Source: an alpha proteobacterium HIMB59
GTDB taxonomy: Bacteria > Pseudomonadota > Alphaproteobacteria > HIMB59
Direction: 5' to 3'
Assembly (NCBI GenBank): GCA_000299115.1
Contig: CP003801.1
Span: 806,001-870,000, forward strand
Length of the DNA: 64,000 bases
Part shown: piece after piece, positions 46,116 to 55,386 of the stretch
Layout of the letters: every line of letters starts with the position of its first letter
Numbering within the stretch: the first letter of the stretch is position 1
Position numbers and translations under genes: made by a program
Notes under the pieces: model-generated
What the model saw: the letters and a program-made list of their open reading frames with translations, nothing else
The model's database searches: none
What the model was told of the DNA's origin: nothing

Positions 46116-47219
46116 TTATAGATAGTCGTATCCACCATTTTCCCAAACATACCAAACGTATCCTGGGAGAGTAACGTCACCTTTATCATCAAAGCTTAGG
46201 CTACCTAAAACAGTATCAAAACTACCTGAATTTAAAGCATCTAATACTGAGTCAGAGTCATTACTGCCTGCTGCTGATGCTGCTTGAGCCCATGATTGAA
46301 TAGCTGCGTAAGTGTAAAGAACATAACCCTCAGGTGTAATACCTGCATCATTAAATTTCTTCACAAGATCAGCATTCGCTGGATCTTTAGCAGGATCTGG
46401 ACTAAATGTCATAAGAGTGCCTTGACCTGCATCACCTGTGATTGCCCAATACTCAAGAGTAACAAGAGCATCACCAGAGATTAATTGTGTATCCATGCCT
46501 TGATCTCTCATTTGACGAACCATAAGTCCAGCTTCTGTGTGATAACCACCAACATATAAAGCATCAATATTATTTTGTTTTAATTTTGATACTAAAGCTG
46601 AATAGTCTTTTTCACCAGCTGTGTAGGCTTCATATAAAGCTGTGTTTCCACCTAAAGCTTCAAAAGCAGCCATAGTTGCATCTGCTAAACCTTTTCCGTA
46701 AGCAGTTTTATCGTGAACGATCGCAACATTTTTGCCACTGTAGTTATCAAAAAGATATTGACCTGCAACTTGACCTTGTTGGTCATCTCTACCACACACT
46801 CTGTGAGTATAAGGACCAGGTCTTTCATCAGTTAGAGCAGGGTTAGTAGAAGCAGGGGAGATTTGAATAATTCCCTCTTCATTATAAACTGAAGATGCAG
46901 GAATTGATGATCCTGAACAGAAGTGTCCAGCTACAAAACTAACTCCTTGACCAGCAAGATCGTTTGCAACTGCAACAGCTTGTTTTGGATCACAAGCATC
47001 GTCACCCACGATTAACTCGAGCATAGCTCCATTAACACCACCATTAGCGTTAATATCTGCAACTGCCATCTCTGCTCCAGCTTTCATTTGCTCACCAAAT
47101 GAAGCGTATTGACCACTCATTGGTCCTACTGTTGCTATTTTTACTGCATGGCCTCCAGCAAAAGCTGTAGAAAAGGTCATTGTAAACAAAGCAACTAAAA
47201 TAGATGTAAGTTTATTCAT
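46116..47219 (-). CDS. livK: Branched-chain amino acid ABC transporter, periplasmic binding protein
   Basis: Solute receptor of 367 aa for leucine/isoleucine/valine or related amino acids. The signal peptide ends at AFA-GG near residue 21. VKIATVGPMSGQYASFGEQMKAGAEMAVADINANGG is the LivJ/LivK opening in pieces, and a Cys pair (GDDACDPK and GHFCSGSS) is the usual disulfide region. Base composition is visibly less AT-rich and a strong AGGAGG precedes it, both fitting high expression. Last gene of the liv unit, with its own likely promoter in the 64 bp gap. The ligand cannot be fixed from sequence. Confidence 0.93.
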   Translation of the reverse strand: MNKLTSILVALFTMTFSTAFAGGHAVKIATVGPMSGQYASFGEQMKAGAEMAVADINANGGVNGAMLELIVGDDACDPKQAVAVANDLAGQGVSFVAGHFCSGSSIPASSVYNEEGIIQISPASTNPALTDERPGPYTHRVCGRDDQQGQVAGQYLFDNYSGKNVAIVHDKTAYGKGLADATMAAFEALGGNTALYEAYTAGEKDYSALVSKLKQNNIDALYVGGYHTEAGLMVRQMRDQGMDTQLISGDALVTLEYWAITGDAGQGTLMTFSPDPAKDPANADLVKKFNDAGITPEGYVLYTYAAIQSWAQAASAAGSNDSDSVLDALNSGSFDTVLGSLSFDDKGDVTLPGYVWYVWENGGYDYL

Positions 47220-47224
47220 TGTTT

Positions 47225-47231
47225 TCCTCCT
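47225..47231 (-). promoter_or_regulatory. Strong ribosome binding site of livK in a small hairpin
   Basis: Coding strand TAGGAGGAA just upstream of ATG 47219, the best Shine-Dalgarno sequence seen in the window. Upstream TTCCT could pair with AGGAG across an ATAT loop (about five pairs), partly covering the site; a 10-bp palindrome CCTATATAGG (47229-47238) is part of this. A regulatory role is speculative. Confidence 0.5.
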
Positions 47232-47242
47232 ATATAGGAAGG

Positions 47243-47283
47243 TTCAAAATAAATAATTCTTAAAGTGGATACAAGCTAATTGA
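47243..47283 (-). promoter_or_regulatory. Possible livK promoter
   Basis: In the gap between the DUF6867 gene and livK the coding strand has TTGTAT followed, 17 bases later, by TATTTT, a weak -35/-10 pair. A separate promoter would explain extra binding protein relative to the membrane subunits, the normal stoichiometry for such systems. Confidence 0.3.
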
Positions 47284-47610
47284 TTATTTATTTTTATAGG
47301 AAAAAAAGCCTGTTTTTTGGTATTTCCAAGGATATTGATTAACCATATATCTTATTTTAGTAATTCTATAAGAGGTCATAGAAATCAAGGATAAAACAAT
47401 AAAATCAACTAAAAACATTGAAATTGATAGTAATTCTTGTTCAAAAAGTGCAAAAAGTAAAAAACGATCAAACGCAGTTAGTAAAAAAACATAAAATATC
47501 ATTAATGATATTGACTGCCATGTATTGGCCATGGCCTTTCCTAGTTGGTAGCTGCACCAACCAAAAAGTACGACAGTCATTAGCATAAATTCAAAAATGT
47601 GAAATTCCAT
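47284..47610 (-). CDS. DUF6867 membrane protein of the liv operon
   Basis: 108 aa with three hydrophobic helices (about residues 5-24, 31-52, 60-82) and a basic C-terminal tail (TKIRYMVNQYPWKY). It matches DUF6867, a small family found almost only between livF and livK in alphaproteobacterial branched-chain amino-acid operons. Function unknown; probably an accessory subunit of the transporter. One base overlaps livF. Confidence 0.83.
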   Translation of the reverse strand: MEFHIFEFMLMTVVLFGWCSYQLGKAMANTWQSISLMIFYVFLLTAFDRFLLFALFEQELLSISMFLVDFIVLSLISMTSYRITKIRYMVNQYPWKYQKTGFFSYKNK

Positions 47611-48311
47611 TAGGCTCCTTCTAAATATGCTTTTTTAATCTCAGGGTTCTCAAGTAATTCTTTTGAGTTACCACTTATTGTCACTTTGCCATTTACTAAA
47701 ACATATCCTCTATCAGATAATTTTAAAGCACCAAAAGCATTTTGCTCAACAAGTAAAATTGTTGTGTTGTTTTCTTTATTTATTCTTTTTATGGTATCGA
47801 AAATTTGTTTAACAATAATTGGTGCCAGACCTAAGGAAGGTTCATCTAAAAGAAGTAAGCTGGGTTGTGATACTAATGCACGACCAATTGAAAGCATTTG
47901 CTGCTCTCCACCAGACAACGTACCGCCTCTTTGACTTATTCTCTCTTTAAGTCTGGGGAATATTTCAAAAATAAAATCTAAATTTATATCTTTTTCTTTT
48001 TTTAAAGGATCTCCAATTAAAAGATTTTCATAAACGGTTAATTTGGGAAAAATTCTTCTGCCTTCTGGAGATTGTGAGACACCCATTCTAATAATTTCAT
48101 GAGTGGGTAGAGAAGAAATATCAATATCATTAAAAAAAATGGAACCTGATTTAGCAGGTACTATGCCACACAATGTCATCAATAAAGTTGATTTTCCTGC
48201 ACCATTAGACCCAATAATTGAAACTATTTCACCTTTATTAACTTCAATTGAAATATTATCCAAGGCCTGAATATTTCCATAATAGCTACTAATATTATTT
48301 GCTTTTAACAC
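47610..48311 (-). CDS. livF: Branched-chain amino acid ABC transporter ATPase LivF
   Basis: ABC ATPase of 233 aa. Walker A is GSNGAGKSTLLMTL, the signature is LSGGEQQMLSIGRAL, Walker B is LLLLDEPSLGL, and the H-loop-equivalent region has ILLVEQNAFGAL. The short LivF form. PEGRRIFPKLTVYENL is diagnostic of LivF. Pairs with LivG on the LivHM pore. Confidence 0.95.
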   Translation of the reverse strand: MLKANNISSYYGNIQALDNISIEVNKGEIVSIIGSNGAGKSTLLMTLCGIVPAKSGSIFFNDIDISSLPTHEIIRMGVSQSPEGRRIFPKLTVYENLLIGDPLKKEKDINLDFIFEIFPRLKERISQRGGTLSGGEQQMLSIGRALVSQPSLLLLDEPSLGLAPIIVKQIFDTIKRINKENNTTILLVEQNAFGALKLSDRGYVLVNGKVTISGNSKELLENPEIKKAYLEGA

Positions 48312-49097
48312 TTACTCTTCACCCAAATATGCTTTTATCACTTCAGGATTTCCTTTAACCTCACTCGGTTTTCCTTCAGCTATTTTTTTTCCATAGTCTA
48401 GGACGACTACTTTATCTGATATTCCCATCACCACGCTCATATCATGTTCAATCAGCAAGATGGATATTTTATGTTCATTTTTAATAAATTCTAATAAACT
48501 GTTTAATTCAAGTGACTCTGTTGCATTTAATCCAGCAGCAGGTTCATCTAAACACAATAAAGTTGGATCAGTACACATAGACCTGCAAATTTCAACTTTT
48601 CGCTGTTGTCCATAAGGCAAGTTTCCTGCCTCAATATCTGCTCGATCGGTTAAGTCAATTTTATCTAACCAATATTTAGCTAATTCTTTTGCTTTATTTT
48701 CTGCATTTAAAAAAGATTTAGCATTGATCAAACCTTTTAAAGTGTACATGGAAGCTTTCATTAACTTATTGTGTTGGGCAACTATAAGATTTTCTAAAAC
48801 AGTCATTTGTGGGAAAAGTCTAATATTTTGAAAGGTTCTTGCCACTTTAGCTTTTTGAGGAATGGTAAAATCATTCATCCTTTCTAGATTAAATTGTTTT
48901 TCAGAATTTAATAAGATTTCACCAATCGTAGGTTTATAAAAACCTGTGATACAGTTGAAGACAGTAGTTTTGCCTGCTCCATTGGGACCAATAAGAGATG
49001 TGATAGTGTTTTTTTCAACACTAAAAGAAACGTCATCAATGGCAATCAAGCCACCAAATTTCATTGTCAGGTGATTTATTTCTAAAATTTTATTCAT
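48312..49097 (-). CDS. livG: Branched-chain amino acid ABC transporter ATPase LivG
   Basis: ABC ATPase of 261 aa. Walker A is [12 protein letters not shown], the signature-equivalent is [15 protein letters not shown], Walker B is [12 protein letters not shown], and the H-loop is [30 protein letters not shown] and the conserved C-terminal IKAYLGE are LivG hallmarks. Overlaps livM by 8 bp and abuts livF. Confidence 0.95.
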   Translation of the reverse strand: MNKILEINHLTMKFGGLIAIDDVSFSVEKNTITSLIGPNGAGKTTVFNCITGFYKPTIGEILLNSEKQFNLERMNDFTIPQKAKVARTFQNIRLFPQMTVLENLIVAQHNKLMKASMYTLKGLINAKSFLNAENKAKELAKYWLDKIDLTDRADIEAGNLPYGQQRKVEICRSMCTDPTLLCLDEPAAGLNATESLELNSLLEFIKNEHKISILLIEHDMSVVMGISDKVVVLDYGKKIAEGKPSEVKGNPEVIKAYLGEE

Positions 49098-50364
49098 TTT
49101 TTTTGTTTAAAAGAATTGACGGTTCACGATTAGCTAGAAGCCCTCGAGGTTTCATAATCATAATAATTATCATTGCTAATCCAAAAGCTAACATTCGAAA
49201 TTGCTCCAGCTCTCTGAAGAGTTCAGTACTGCCAATTAATACAATTGATGCAATAACAACTCCAATTTGACTGCCCATGCCGCCGAGAACAACTATTGCT
49301 AAAATTATTGCAGACTCAATAAATGTAAAACTCTCAGGGCTTATAAATCCTTGTCTTGTTGCAAAAAAAGATCCAGCGAAGCCACCAAACATTGCTCCAA
49401 TTGCAAAGGCAGTTAATTTAGTATTTGTTGGATTTATTCCTATAGCTCTACAAGCAGTTTCATCCTCTCTGAGAGCTTCCCAAGCCCTTCCAACAGGAAG
49501 ATTTCGAATTTTCATAGTAAAAAAATTCGTAATTAAAGCTAATATTAAAATTAAATAATATAAAAATATTATGCGGTGCATCGTTGAATACTCTAGTCCA
49601 AAGAGTTCATGAAAAGTTGTCTCTTCACTTTTTCGAGCAAATGGAAAACCAAAAAAACTAGGTCTTGGAATTCTACTTATACCATCAGGACCACCTGTAA
49701 ATTCATACCAATTAAGAAGTATCAATCTTATAATTTCACCAAAGCCTAGGGTAACGATTGCAAGGTAATCTCCTCGAAGTCTTAATACTGGAAATCCAAG
49801 CAGTATTCCGGCAAAAGCAGCTAAAATACCTGCTAAGGGTAGACATATCCAAAAAGAAAGATCAAAGGTAGTAGCTAAGAGAGCGTATGAGTAAGCTCCT
49901 ACTGCAAAAAAAGCAACATATCCTAAATCTAATAAACCAGCTAATCCTACTACTATATTAAGACCCCAGCCCAACATAACGTAAGTAAGAACTAAAGTTG
50001 CTACATCAACAACATACCTATTAGCAAATGGCATAAAAGGTAAAGTAAAAGCAATAATAGCTGCAGCGACCCCTAAATAAAAATTAAGTCTTTTTAAAAA
50101 TTGTTTTTTATTTTTTTCAGAGTCCTCTTGGGGTTTTTGTTTAATTTTTGAAAACCAATAAATGTGAAAAAGAAAACGCACACCTACAATAAAAGCAACT
50201 ACAAAAAATGCAGTAATAAAATTATAATTAAAAATTAAACCAGTGGAGTCAGCAGTTGAGATTTCAGTTCGAAAACCAACAATAGGGATTAGTAAAACTG
50301 TAGCAATTAATCCGGTAAAAATGAGATCTTTTACAATGATTGAGAAGTTTTTTTTGGAACTCAT
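49090..50364 (-). CDS. livM: Branched-chain amino acid ABC transporter permease LivM
   Basis: Inner-membrane permease of 424 aa with about ten helices. [34 protein letters not shown] region and [19 protein letters not shown] are the family landmarks; [23 protein letters not shown] is the cytoplasmic coupling loop touching the ATPases. It has an extra N-terminal segment (about 110 residues) typical of alphaproteobacterial LivM. Overlaps livG by 8 bp and livH by 1 bp. Confidence 0.94.
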   Translation of the reverse strand: MSSKKNFSIIVKDLIFTGLIATVLLIPIVGFRTEISTADSTGLIFNYNFITAFFVVAFIVGVRFLFHIYWFSKIKQKPQEDSEKNKKQFLKRLNFYLGVAAAIIAFTLPFMPFANRYVVDVATLVLTYVMLGWGLNIVVGLAGLLDLGYVAFFAVGAYSYALLATTFDLSFWICLPLAGILAAFAGILLGFPVLRLRGDYLAIVTLGFGEIIRLILLNWYEFTGGPDGISRIPRPSFFGFPFARKSEETTFHELFGLEYSTMHRIIFLYYLILILALITNFFTMKIRNLPVGRAWEALREDETACRAIGINPTNTKLTAFAIGAMFGGFAGSFFATRQGFISPESFTFIESAIILAIVVLGGMGSQIGVVIASIVLIGSTELFRELEQFRMLAFGLAMIIIMIMKPRGLLANREPSILLNKKNE

Positions 50365-51278
50365 TAGACTTTTTCAACTTCTGGTTTTCCAAGAATTCCA
50401 TAAGGTCTAAAAATTAAAACAATTACAAGGATACTAAACACAGCAACATCTTTGTATTCGATAGTAAAGTAAGCTGACCAAAATGTTTCGATTAATCCAA
50501 TTAGTAGCCCACCAATCACTGCTCCAGGAATAGATCCAATTCCTCCAAGTACAGCCGCTGTAAACGCTTTGATGCCAGTTAAAAAGCCGATAAAGAAATC
50601 AATAACACCATAGTAAAGTACAAACATCATACCAGCCACTGAAGCTAGGGAGGCACCAATAATAAAAGTTATGGATATAGTTCTATCGACATTAATGCCC
50701 AATAGTTTAGACATGGTAAGATCCTGCTCACAAGCTCTTTGAGATCTTCCCAATGGGGTTTTAGATATGATATATGAAAATATAGATAGTAAGATAACAG
50801 TAATAATTATTATAAAAATTTGTAAGTAACTTAAACTTACAACAAGTGAACCGTTTTCAAAAAAAGTAAACCCTCCCTGAATAATTGGTTGGATAGGTTT
50901 GATTTTTGCTCCTTGAGAAACTTGAACATAATTCTGTAAAAAAATAGAAGCACCTAGGGCTGTGATTAGTGCAGCAAGACGAAAGGACCCCCTTAAGGGA
51001 CGATAAGCAACTCTTTCTAAAGTCCAACCATAAACACTTGTTATTAGTATTGCTGCAAATAGAACAACTAAAAGCGCTAAAGGAAGAAATGCACCTGTGC
51101 CAACGCCTAATAAAACCATTGCTATAAGGGATACAAAGGAACCAATCATAAAAACATCACCGTGAGCAAAATTAATCATTCCAATGATGCCGTAAACCAT
51201 TGTATATCCAATGGCTATAAGGCCATAAATTGAACCTAATGTTAGAGAGTTTATTAATTGTTGAAGAAAATATTCCAT
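50364..51278 (-). CDS. livH: Branched-chain amino acid ABC transporter permease LivH
   Basis: Inner-membrane permease of 304 aa with about eight helices. [31 protein letters not shown] region, [20 protein letters not shown] (coupling loop) and [17 protein letters not shown] are typical. First gene of the leftward liv operon. It has a fair ribosome binding site, GAGGAA, at 51287-51292 on the opposite strand. Confidence 0.94.
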   Translation of the reverse strand: MEYFLQQLINSLTLGSIYGLIAIGYTMVYGIIGMINFAHGDVFMIGSFVSLIAMVLLGVGTGAFLPLALLVVLFAAILITSVYGWTLERVAYRPLRGSFRLAALITALGASIFLQNYVQVSQGAKIKPIQPIIQGGFTFFENGSLVVSLSYLQIFIIIITVILLSIFSYIISKTPLGRSQRACEQDLTMSKLLGINVDRTISITFIIGASLASVAGMMFVLYYGVIDFFIGFLTGIKAFTAAVLGGIGSIPGAVIGGLLIGLIETFWSAYFTIEYKDVAVFSILVIVLIFRPYGILGKPEVEKV

Positions 51279-51397
51279 ACTTTTAATTCCTCGGGAAATA
51301 TACCTTAATAATACATAAAAATTAAGACAGTTAATCGTAAGTTAATTTGATTTATTTTGTTCAATATGATTAGCTAATTCAAGTAAATTAAGTAAAT
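51279..51397. promoter_or_regulatory. Divergent livH / DsbA-like promoter region
   Basis: At 119 bp this is the longest non-coding gap in the window. Leftward (livH): TATTAT (complement of 51308-51313) about 30 bases from the ATG, then the GAGGAA ribosome site. Rightward (DsbA-like): TATGAT at 51365-51370 with a weak upstream TTAATT, leaving a leader of about 21 bases. No operator-like repeat is obvious. Confidence 0.4.
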
Positions 51398-52291
51398 ATG
51401 GCAATTTATTCGAGAAAAAAGAAAAAATCTGGTTTTAGAATTTTTATCTATAGCCTTTTCTTTTTGTCAGTCTTTTTAATCTTAGGCTACTATTTCTTTT
51501 ATCCCACCAATTTAAAAACCGTCTTAGATGAAAATCTTGGTGGGACAGTTGTTGAAATGCAAAATGAACAAGAAAAAATAATTGAAATTGATGAAACTAA
51601 AAATTCTCAATCAGATATTGAAATTGATTTATCAAATTATCTTCAAATAAGCGATTTACATAAAAACCTAAAAGAATTTATCCAAAACAATCCTAAATTT
51701 ATTATAGACGTCCTTAGAAAATATCAAGATGAGCAGAACAAAATTGAACAAGAAAAAATAAGTCAACAAAATAACTCAAATATTATCAATTTAAATTTAT
51801 TTGATAATTCAATGATAGTCGGTAATAAAAATGCTACCAAAATTATTTATGAGTTTGTTGATTATAACTGTGGTTATTGTTTAAAATTTCATCAACAAGT
51901 ACAAAGTGTATTAAACGAAGATCAAAATACTAAATTAATTATCATGCAGATGCCTATTTTAGGTGAGAGTTCTATTACCTTTTCTAAAATTGCTGTAGCC
52001 GCAAGTTTTCAAAATAAATTCGAAGAGGTCCATAACTACCTGTATTCCTCTGATAGAAAGTCAAAAATGGCCGATATTTTAGGAGATTTATTTTTGATGA
52101 ATATAGATATTGCTCAATTAGAAAAAGATATGAATTCTGAAGAAGTTTCTAAAGTGATTTTATCACATGAACAATTTGTGAACGATTTTAAATTTAATGG
52201 AACTCCTGCAATTATAATCGGGGAAACAATTATTCCCGGTTACATAGAAAAAGATAAAATAATAGAAATTTTGGAAAATGAATTTTCCTAA
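51398..52291 (+). CDS. Membrane-anchored DsbA-family thioredoxin-fold protein
   Basis: 297 aa. N-terminal basic stretch (RKKKK), one membrane helix (about residues 15-35), a helical periplasmic stalk (60-125), then a DsbA-type domain with active site CGYC (in DYNCGYCLKFH) and the cis-proline loop GTPAIIIG. Resembles Com1/ScsC-like disulfide isomerases or oxidases with an N-terminal oligomerisation region. Substrates unknown; the adjacent liv binding protein and other envelope proteins with cysteines are possible clients. murJ follows after 5 bp. Confidence 0.86.
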   Translation: MAIYSRKKKKSGFRIFIYSLFFLSVFLILGYYFFYPTNLKTVLDENLGGTVVEMQNEQEKIIEIDETKNSQSDIEIDLSNYLQISDLHKNLKEFIQNNPKFIIDVLRKYQDEQNKIEQEKISQQNNSNIINLNLFDNSMIVGNKNATKIIYEFVDYNCGYCLKFHQQVQSVLNEDQNTKLIIMQMPILGESSITFSKIAVAASFQNKFEEVHNYLYSSDRKSKMADILGDLFLMNIDIAQLEKDMNSEEVSKVILSHEQFVNDFKFNGTPAIIIGETIIPGYIEKDKIIEILENEFS

Positions 52292-52296
52292 ATTCT

Positions 52297-53817
52297 ATGA
52301 AATTAAATAATTTTTCAAAAATATCTTCGAACATATTCAGCTCTCGTGTTACTGGATTTTTTCGGGATGTATTGTTTGCAAATTTTCTAGGAGCTAACAT
52401 CTTATCGGATGCTTTTTTATTTGCTTTTAGATTGCCAAACCTTTTTAGAAGGATTTTAGCCGAAGGGGCAATGAATAGTGTATTTATTCCTCTCTATATA
52501 AGACAAAGTAAGGAAAGTCAGTCACTTGCTAGCGATTTTACTTCTGCAGTTTTTTTAATTTTTTTATCAATTACCTCAATAATGACAATTTTTGTCTTTC
52601 TATTTAGTGAGCAAATTACCAGCTTCCTTGCCCCAGGTTTTATAGACAATGAAGATCAATTTAACTTCGCCATTCAATTAATTCCTATAATTTTCCCTTT
52701 TTTAATATTTGTAACACTCTCTGCAGTAATCAGCTCAGTTTTAAATATAAAAGGAAAGTTTTTTTTACCATCGTTTTTATCAGTCATTTTAAATGTGCTT
52801 ATGATAGGCACTCTTTTGATATTTAAATCTGAATCGCATTTTCCTCTAGCATGGTCAATTTTAATAGCTGGGATAATTCAATTATTTCTTTTAATGATAA
52901 ATGCTAATTTTTTTAAGTCATTATTTCAATTTGGCTTAAAAAAACTATCACTTTTAGGTTCTATTTTAAGAACGTTTTTTAAGAGGTTTCTTTTTTCTGT
53001 TTTAGGCTCGGGTATTGTTCAATTAAATATTTTTGTTTCGATGTTATTTGCATCTTTAGTAGGAGAGGGTGCGATCAGTCATATTTACTACGCTGATAGA
53101 ATTATAGATTTGCCTTTTGCTTTAATAGCAGTTGCGATGACATTTACTCTTTTACCTTACTTAAGCAAAAATATTCTAGATGAAGAAAAAAATGCAAATG
53201 CCTTTAATCAAACTATTATTTTTTGTTTTATTTTTGCTCTACCAAGCAGTTTTGCTTTATTTTTTATTTCTGAAGATATAGTAAGAGTTTTGTTTGGTCG
53301 GGGTGAATTTTTAAATAAAGATATTTTGATTACTAGTAATTTGCTTTTGATCTATTCTTTCTCTCTTCCTGGCTACATGATCTCCAGAATTTGCAATCAA
53401 GTTTTCTACTCATATGAAAGAGTAGATTTGCCAATTAAGGCATCTATTCCCACTTTCATTTTAAATTTGGTTTTGTGTTTTTCTCTTTATCGTCCACTAG
53501 GCGTCTATGGTTTGGCTATAGCAGGAGCTATAAGTGTTTGGATAAATGTATTTATTCAAATTTTTTATTTGAAGATTTATTTCTCTAATTTCTATAAGAA
53601 AATTAAATTTTTAAATATTATAAAAATAGCAAAAATATTAACCTCATCTTCAATAATGATATTTGTGATTTTATTTTTGCAAAATATCTTAAATCTCAAC
53701 ATATACATTGATTTGATAATTTTAATTGTAATTGGAGTTTTTGTTTTTTTTGCAGTCTTAAATTTATTAAAGTTGGAAGAATATCGTTTGATCTATAAGT
53801 CAGCACTATTTAATTAG
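52297..53817 (+). CDS. murJ: Lipid II flippase MurJ
   Basis: MOP-superfamily transporter of 506 aa with about fourteen helices that flips lipid II across the inner membrane for wall synthesis. The opening SRVTGFFRDVLFANFLGA and the RLPNLFRRILAEGAMNSVFIP loop with essential Arg residues are diagnostic, as is YYADRIIDLPFALIAVAM. Complements rodA and the M23 hydrolase in the window. Followed by tRNA-Val 53 bp downstream. Confidence 0.95.
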   Translation: MKLNNFSKISSNIFSSRVTGFFRDVLFANFLGANILSDAFLFAFRLPNLFRRILAEGAMNSVFIPLYIRQSKESQSLASDFTSAVFLIFLSITSIMTIFVFLFSEQITSFLAPGFIDNEDQFNFAIQLIPIIFPFLIFVTLSAVISSVLNIKGKFFLPSFLSVILNVLMIGTLLIFKSESHFPLAWSILIAGIIQLFLLMINANFFKSLFQFGLKKLSLLGSILRTFFKRFLFSVLGSGIVQLNIFVSMLFASLVGEGAISHIYYADRIIDLPFALIAVAMTFTLLPYLSKNILDEEKNANAFNQTIIFCFIFALPSSFALFFISEDIVRVLFGRGEFLNKDILITSNLLLIYSFSLPGYMISRICNQVFYSYERVDLPIKASIPTFILNLVLCFSLYRPLGVYGLAIAGAISVWINVFIQIFYLKIYFSNFYKKIKFLNIIKIAKILTSSSIMIFVILFLQNILNLNIYIDLIILIVIGVFVFFAVLNLLKLEEYRLIYKSALFN

Positions 53818-53843
53818 ATTTACTATTTACTATCCTGTTTTTT

Positions 53844-53852
53844 TATATAAAA
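53844..53852 (+). promoter_or_regulatory. Possible tRNA-Val promoter (-10)
   Basis: TATATAAAA lies about 20 bases before the mature tRNA 5' end. No clear -35 is visible. A separate promoter is expected for a tRNA gene after a weakly expressed membrane-protein gene. Confidence 0.3.
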
Positions 53853-53870
53853 GTAAGAAACCCAATCTTT

Positions 53871-53947
53871 GGGCGTGTAGCTCAGCTGGTTAGAGTACTT
53901 GCTCGACACGCAAGGGGTCACAGGTTCGAATCCTGTCACGCCCACCA
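53871..53947 (+). tRNA. tRNA-Val(GAC), with C33
   Basis: A complete 77-nt cloverleaf: acceptor GGGCGTG/CACGCCC, D stem GCTC/GAGT with one G-U pair, anticodon stem CTTGC/GCAAG, 5-base variable loop, T arm ACAGG-TTCGAAT-CCTGT, discriminator A and encoded CCA. The seven-base anticodon loop is TCGACAC, giving anticodon GAC (valine, reads GUC/GUU). Position 33, almost always U, is C here. All stems pair, so it looks like a functional gene rather than a decayed one. Confidence 0.93.
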
Positions 53948-53982
53948 TTTACTTTTAAGTTACTTAGTGTAAATTTTCACTA

Positions 53983-54462
53983 ATGAGAATATTTATATTT
54001 GCTGTTACTTTTTTACTCTTTCATTTAAATTTATCTGCCAATAGCTTTTCTATTTTTGGGGGCTCTTACGACTATGACGATGACAATACTTCTACGCTTT
54101 ATGGTCTAAATTATCATCTTTCTGATAATAAATTTAGCGTTTTTAATGTTATCGATCTAAATCCTGTAATTGGAGGATTTGTGACAGCTAAATCTGCAAC
54201 TATGTTTTATAGTGGTTTTGAGACAAATATTGGCCAAGATTCCATATATCTTAATTTATCCTCTTCAGCTGGTATTTATTCTAATGGTGACGGAAAAGAT
54301 CTAGGCAATGCATTGCAGTTCAAATCTGAAGTAAATCTTTTCTATAGATTAGGTAAATCATCTAGCGTTGGTTTGGGATCACATCATATTTCTAATGCGG
54401 GTCTTAGTTCGGTTAACCCTGGTACAAATAATTTTTACTTGATTTTTAATAGAGATTTTTAA
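53983..54462 (+). CDS. PagL-like outer-membrane protein (lipid A deacylase family)
   Basis: 159 aa with a signal peptide (cleavage near SAN, residue 20) and alternating hydrophobic strands of a small beta-barrel, ending in Phe. The catalytic block H-x-S-N of PagL is visible at His135, Ser137 and Asn138 (HHISNAGL), followed by NPG. The third catalytic residue (Glu, 14 after the His in PagL) is Asn149 here, so 3-O-deacylase activity is uncertain. No close operon partner upstream; 54 bp precede the proton-channel gene. Confidence 0.75.
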   Translation: MRIFIFAVTFLLFHLNLSANSFSIFGGSYDYDDDNTSTLYGLNYHLSDNKFSVFNVIDLNPVIGGFVTAKSATMFYSGFETNIGQDSIYLNLSSSAGIYSNGDGKDLGNALQFKSEVNLFYRLGKSSSVGLGSHHISNAGLSSVNPGTNNFYLIFNRDF

Positions 54463-54516
54463 TTTAAATCTAAATTAAGTAATTGTTTAACTCTCTCTAA
54501 TCGTTTATTTTTAGTT

Positions 54517-55386
54517 ATGGTAAAAAATTTTTTAGCCTACTTATTTCTTTCTGCTCTTCTAGCGATAGTGCTAGTAATTGGATACGATCCAATAATTGGT
54601 TACTACAAAGCTAATCCCTATATTAATGGGCTAATTCTTTTAACTCTTATTATTGGCTTCTCAATTTATACAGTAAAAATTATTTCATTGAGTTCAGAAT
54701 ATAGGTTCATGAATTCTGTTGCATTTGGAAAATTAAAGATCAATGACACAAGTCTCAATAATTATCCTATTACTAAAAATATTGCCAAAAACTTAGGAAT
54801 AATTTCCTCAAGTAAAACTATTCATAAGTCTTTAGAAGAAATTTTAGATGAACTTTACTCAAGCATTGAGAATGGAAAAGATATTTCAAAATATTTAATT
54901 AATTTAGCAGTTTTTTTAGGATTAATAGGAACCTTTTATGGACTATTACTTACTATAGGAAGTGTCTCTAATGTTATTGATGGCCTATCTATTGAGCAAC
55001 AAGACTTTGGAGTATTTTTTGACTCACTAAGAAATGGACTAAAATCTCCACTATCTGGAATGACTATAGCCTTTAGCTCTTCTTTATTTGGCTTAGTTAC
55101 ATCATTAATACTGGGGCTATATGAGATTATCACCAAAGGAATTAAACAAACTTATTTTGAGTTCTGCGAAAGTCAGATCAGACTTTATTATAAAGCTAGT
55201 TCTAAATCAAAAAGCACTGGCAACAATAATGATAATTCAGAGTTGATATCCAAACTATCTGAGCTCGTTGAAGGTATTAATAAGATAAATAATAATTTTT
55301 CAAATTCCAATGAAGAGATAAAAAAAGAAATTTCTTCTGAAATAAAAGATCTTAGTAAAAGTATTAAAGATTTAGTAAAGAAGTGA
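54517..55386 (+). CDS. MotA/TolQ/ExbB-type proton channel protein
   Basis: 289 aa inner-membrane protein with helices at about 5-22, 37-57, 127-149 and 181-205. The region LAVFLGLIGTFYGLLLTIGSV and the long fourth helix SGMTIAFSSSLFGLVTSLILG are the channel-forming MotA/TolQ signature. A cytoplasmic tail (about 230-289) is Ser/Asn-rich and then coiled-coil. It overlaps the OmpA-tailed partner by 4 bp (GTGA), so both are made together. No flagellar or tol genes are nearby. The pair resembles stator units, and superficially ZorA/ZorB, but no Zorya effector is present. Confidence 0.85.
   Translation: MVKNFLAYLFLSALLAIVLVIGYDPIIGYYKANPYINGLILLTLIIGFSIYTVKIISLSSEYRFMNSVAFGKLKINDTSLNNYPITKNIAKNLGIISSSKTIHKSLEEILDELYSSIENGKDISKYLINLAVFLGLIGTFYGLLLTIGSVSNVIDGLSIEQQDFGVFFDSLRNGLKSPLSGMTIAFSSSLFGLVTSLILGLYEIITKGIKQTYFEFCESQIRLYYKASSKSKSTGNNNDNSELISKLSELVEGINKINNNFSNSNEEIKKEISSEIKDLSKSIKDLVKK

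Noticed and set aside
46116-51278. Horizontally acquired liv cluster, suggested by less AT-rich livK
   Set aside because: Gene order including DUF6867 is typical of Alphaproteobacteria; the composition change is confined mostly to livK and fits high expression.
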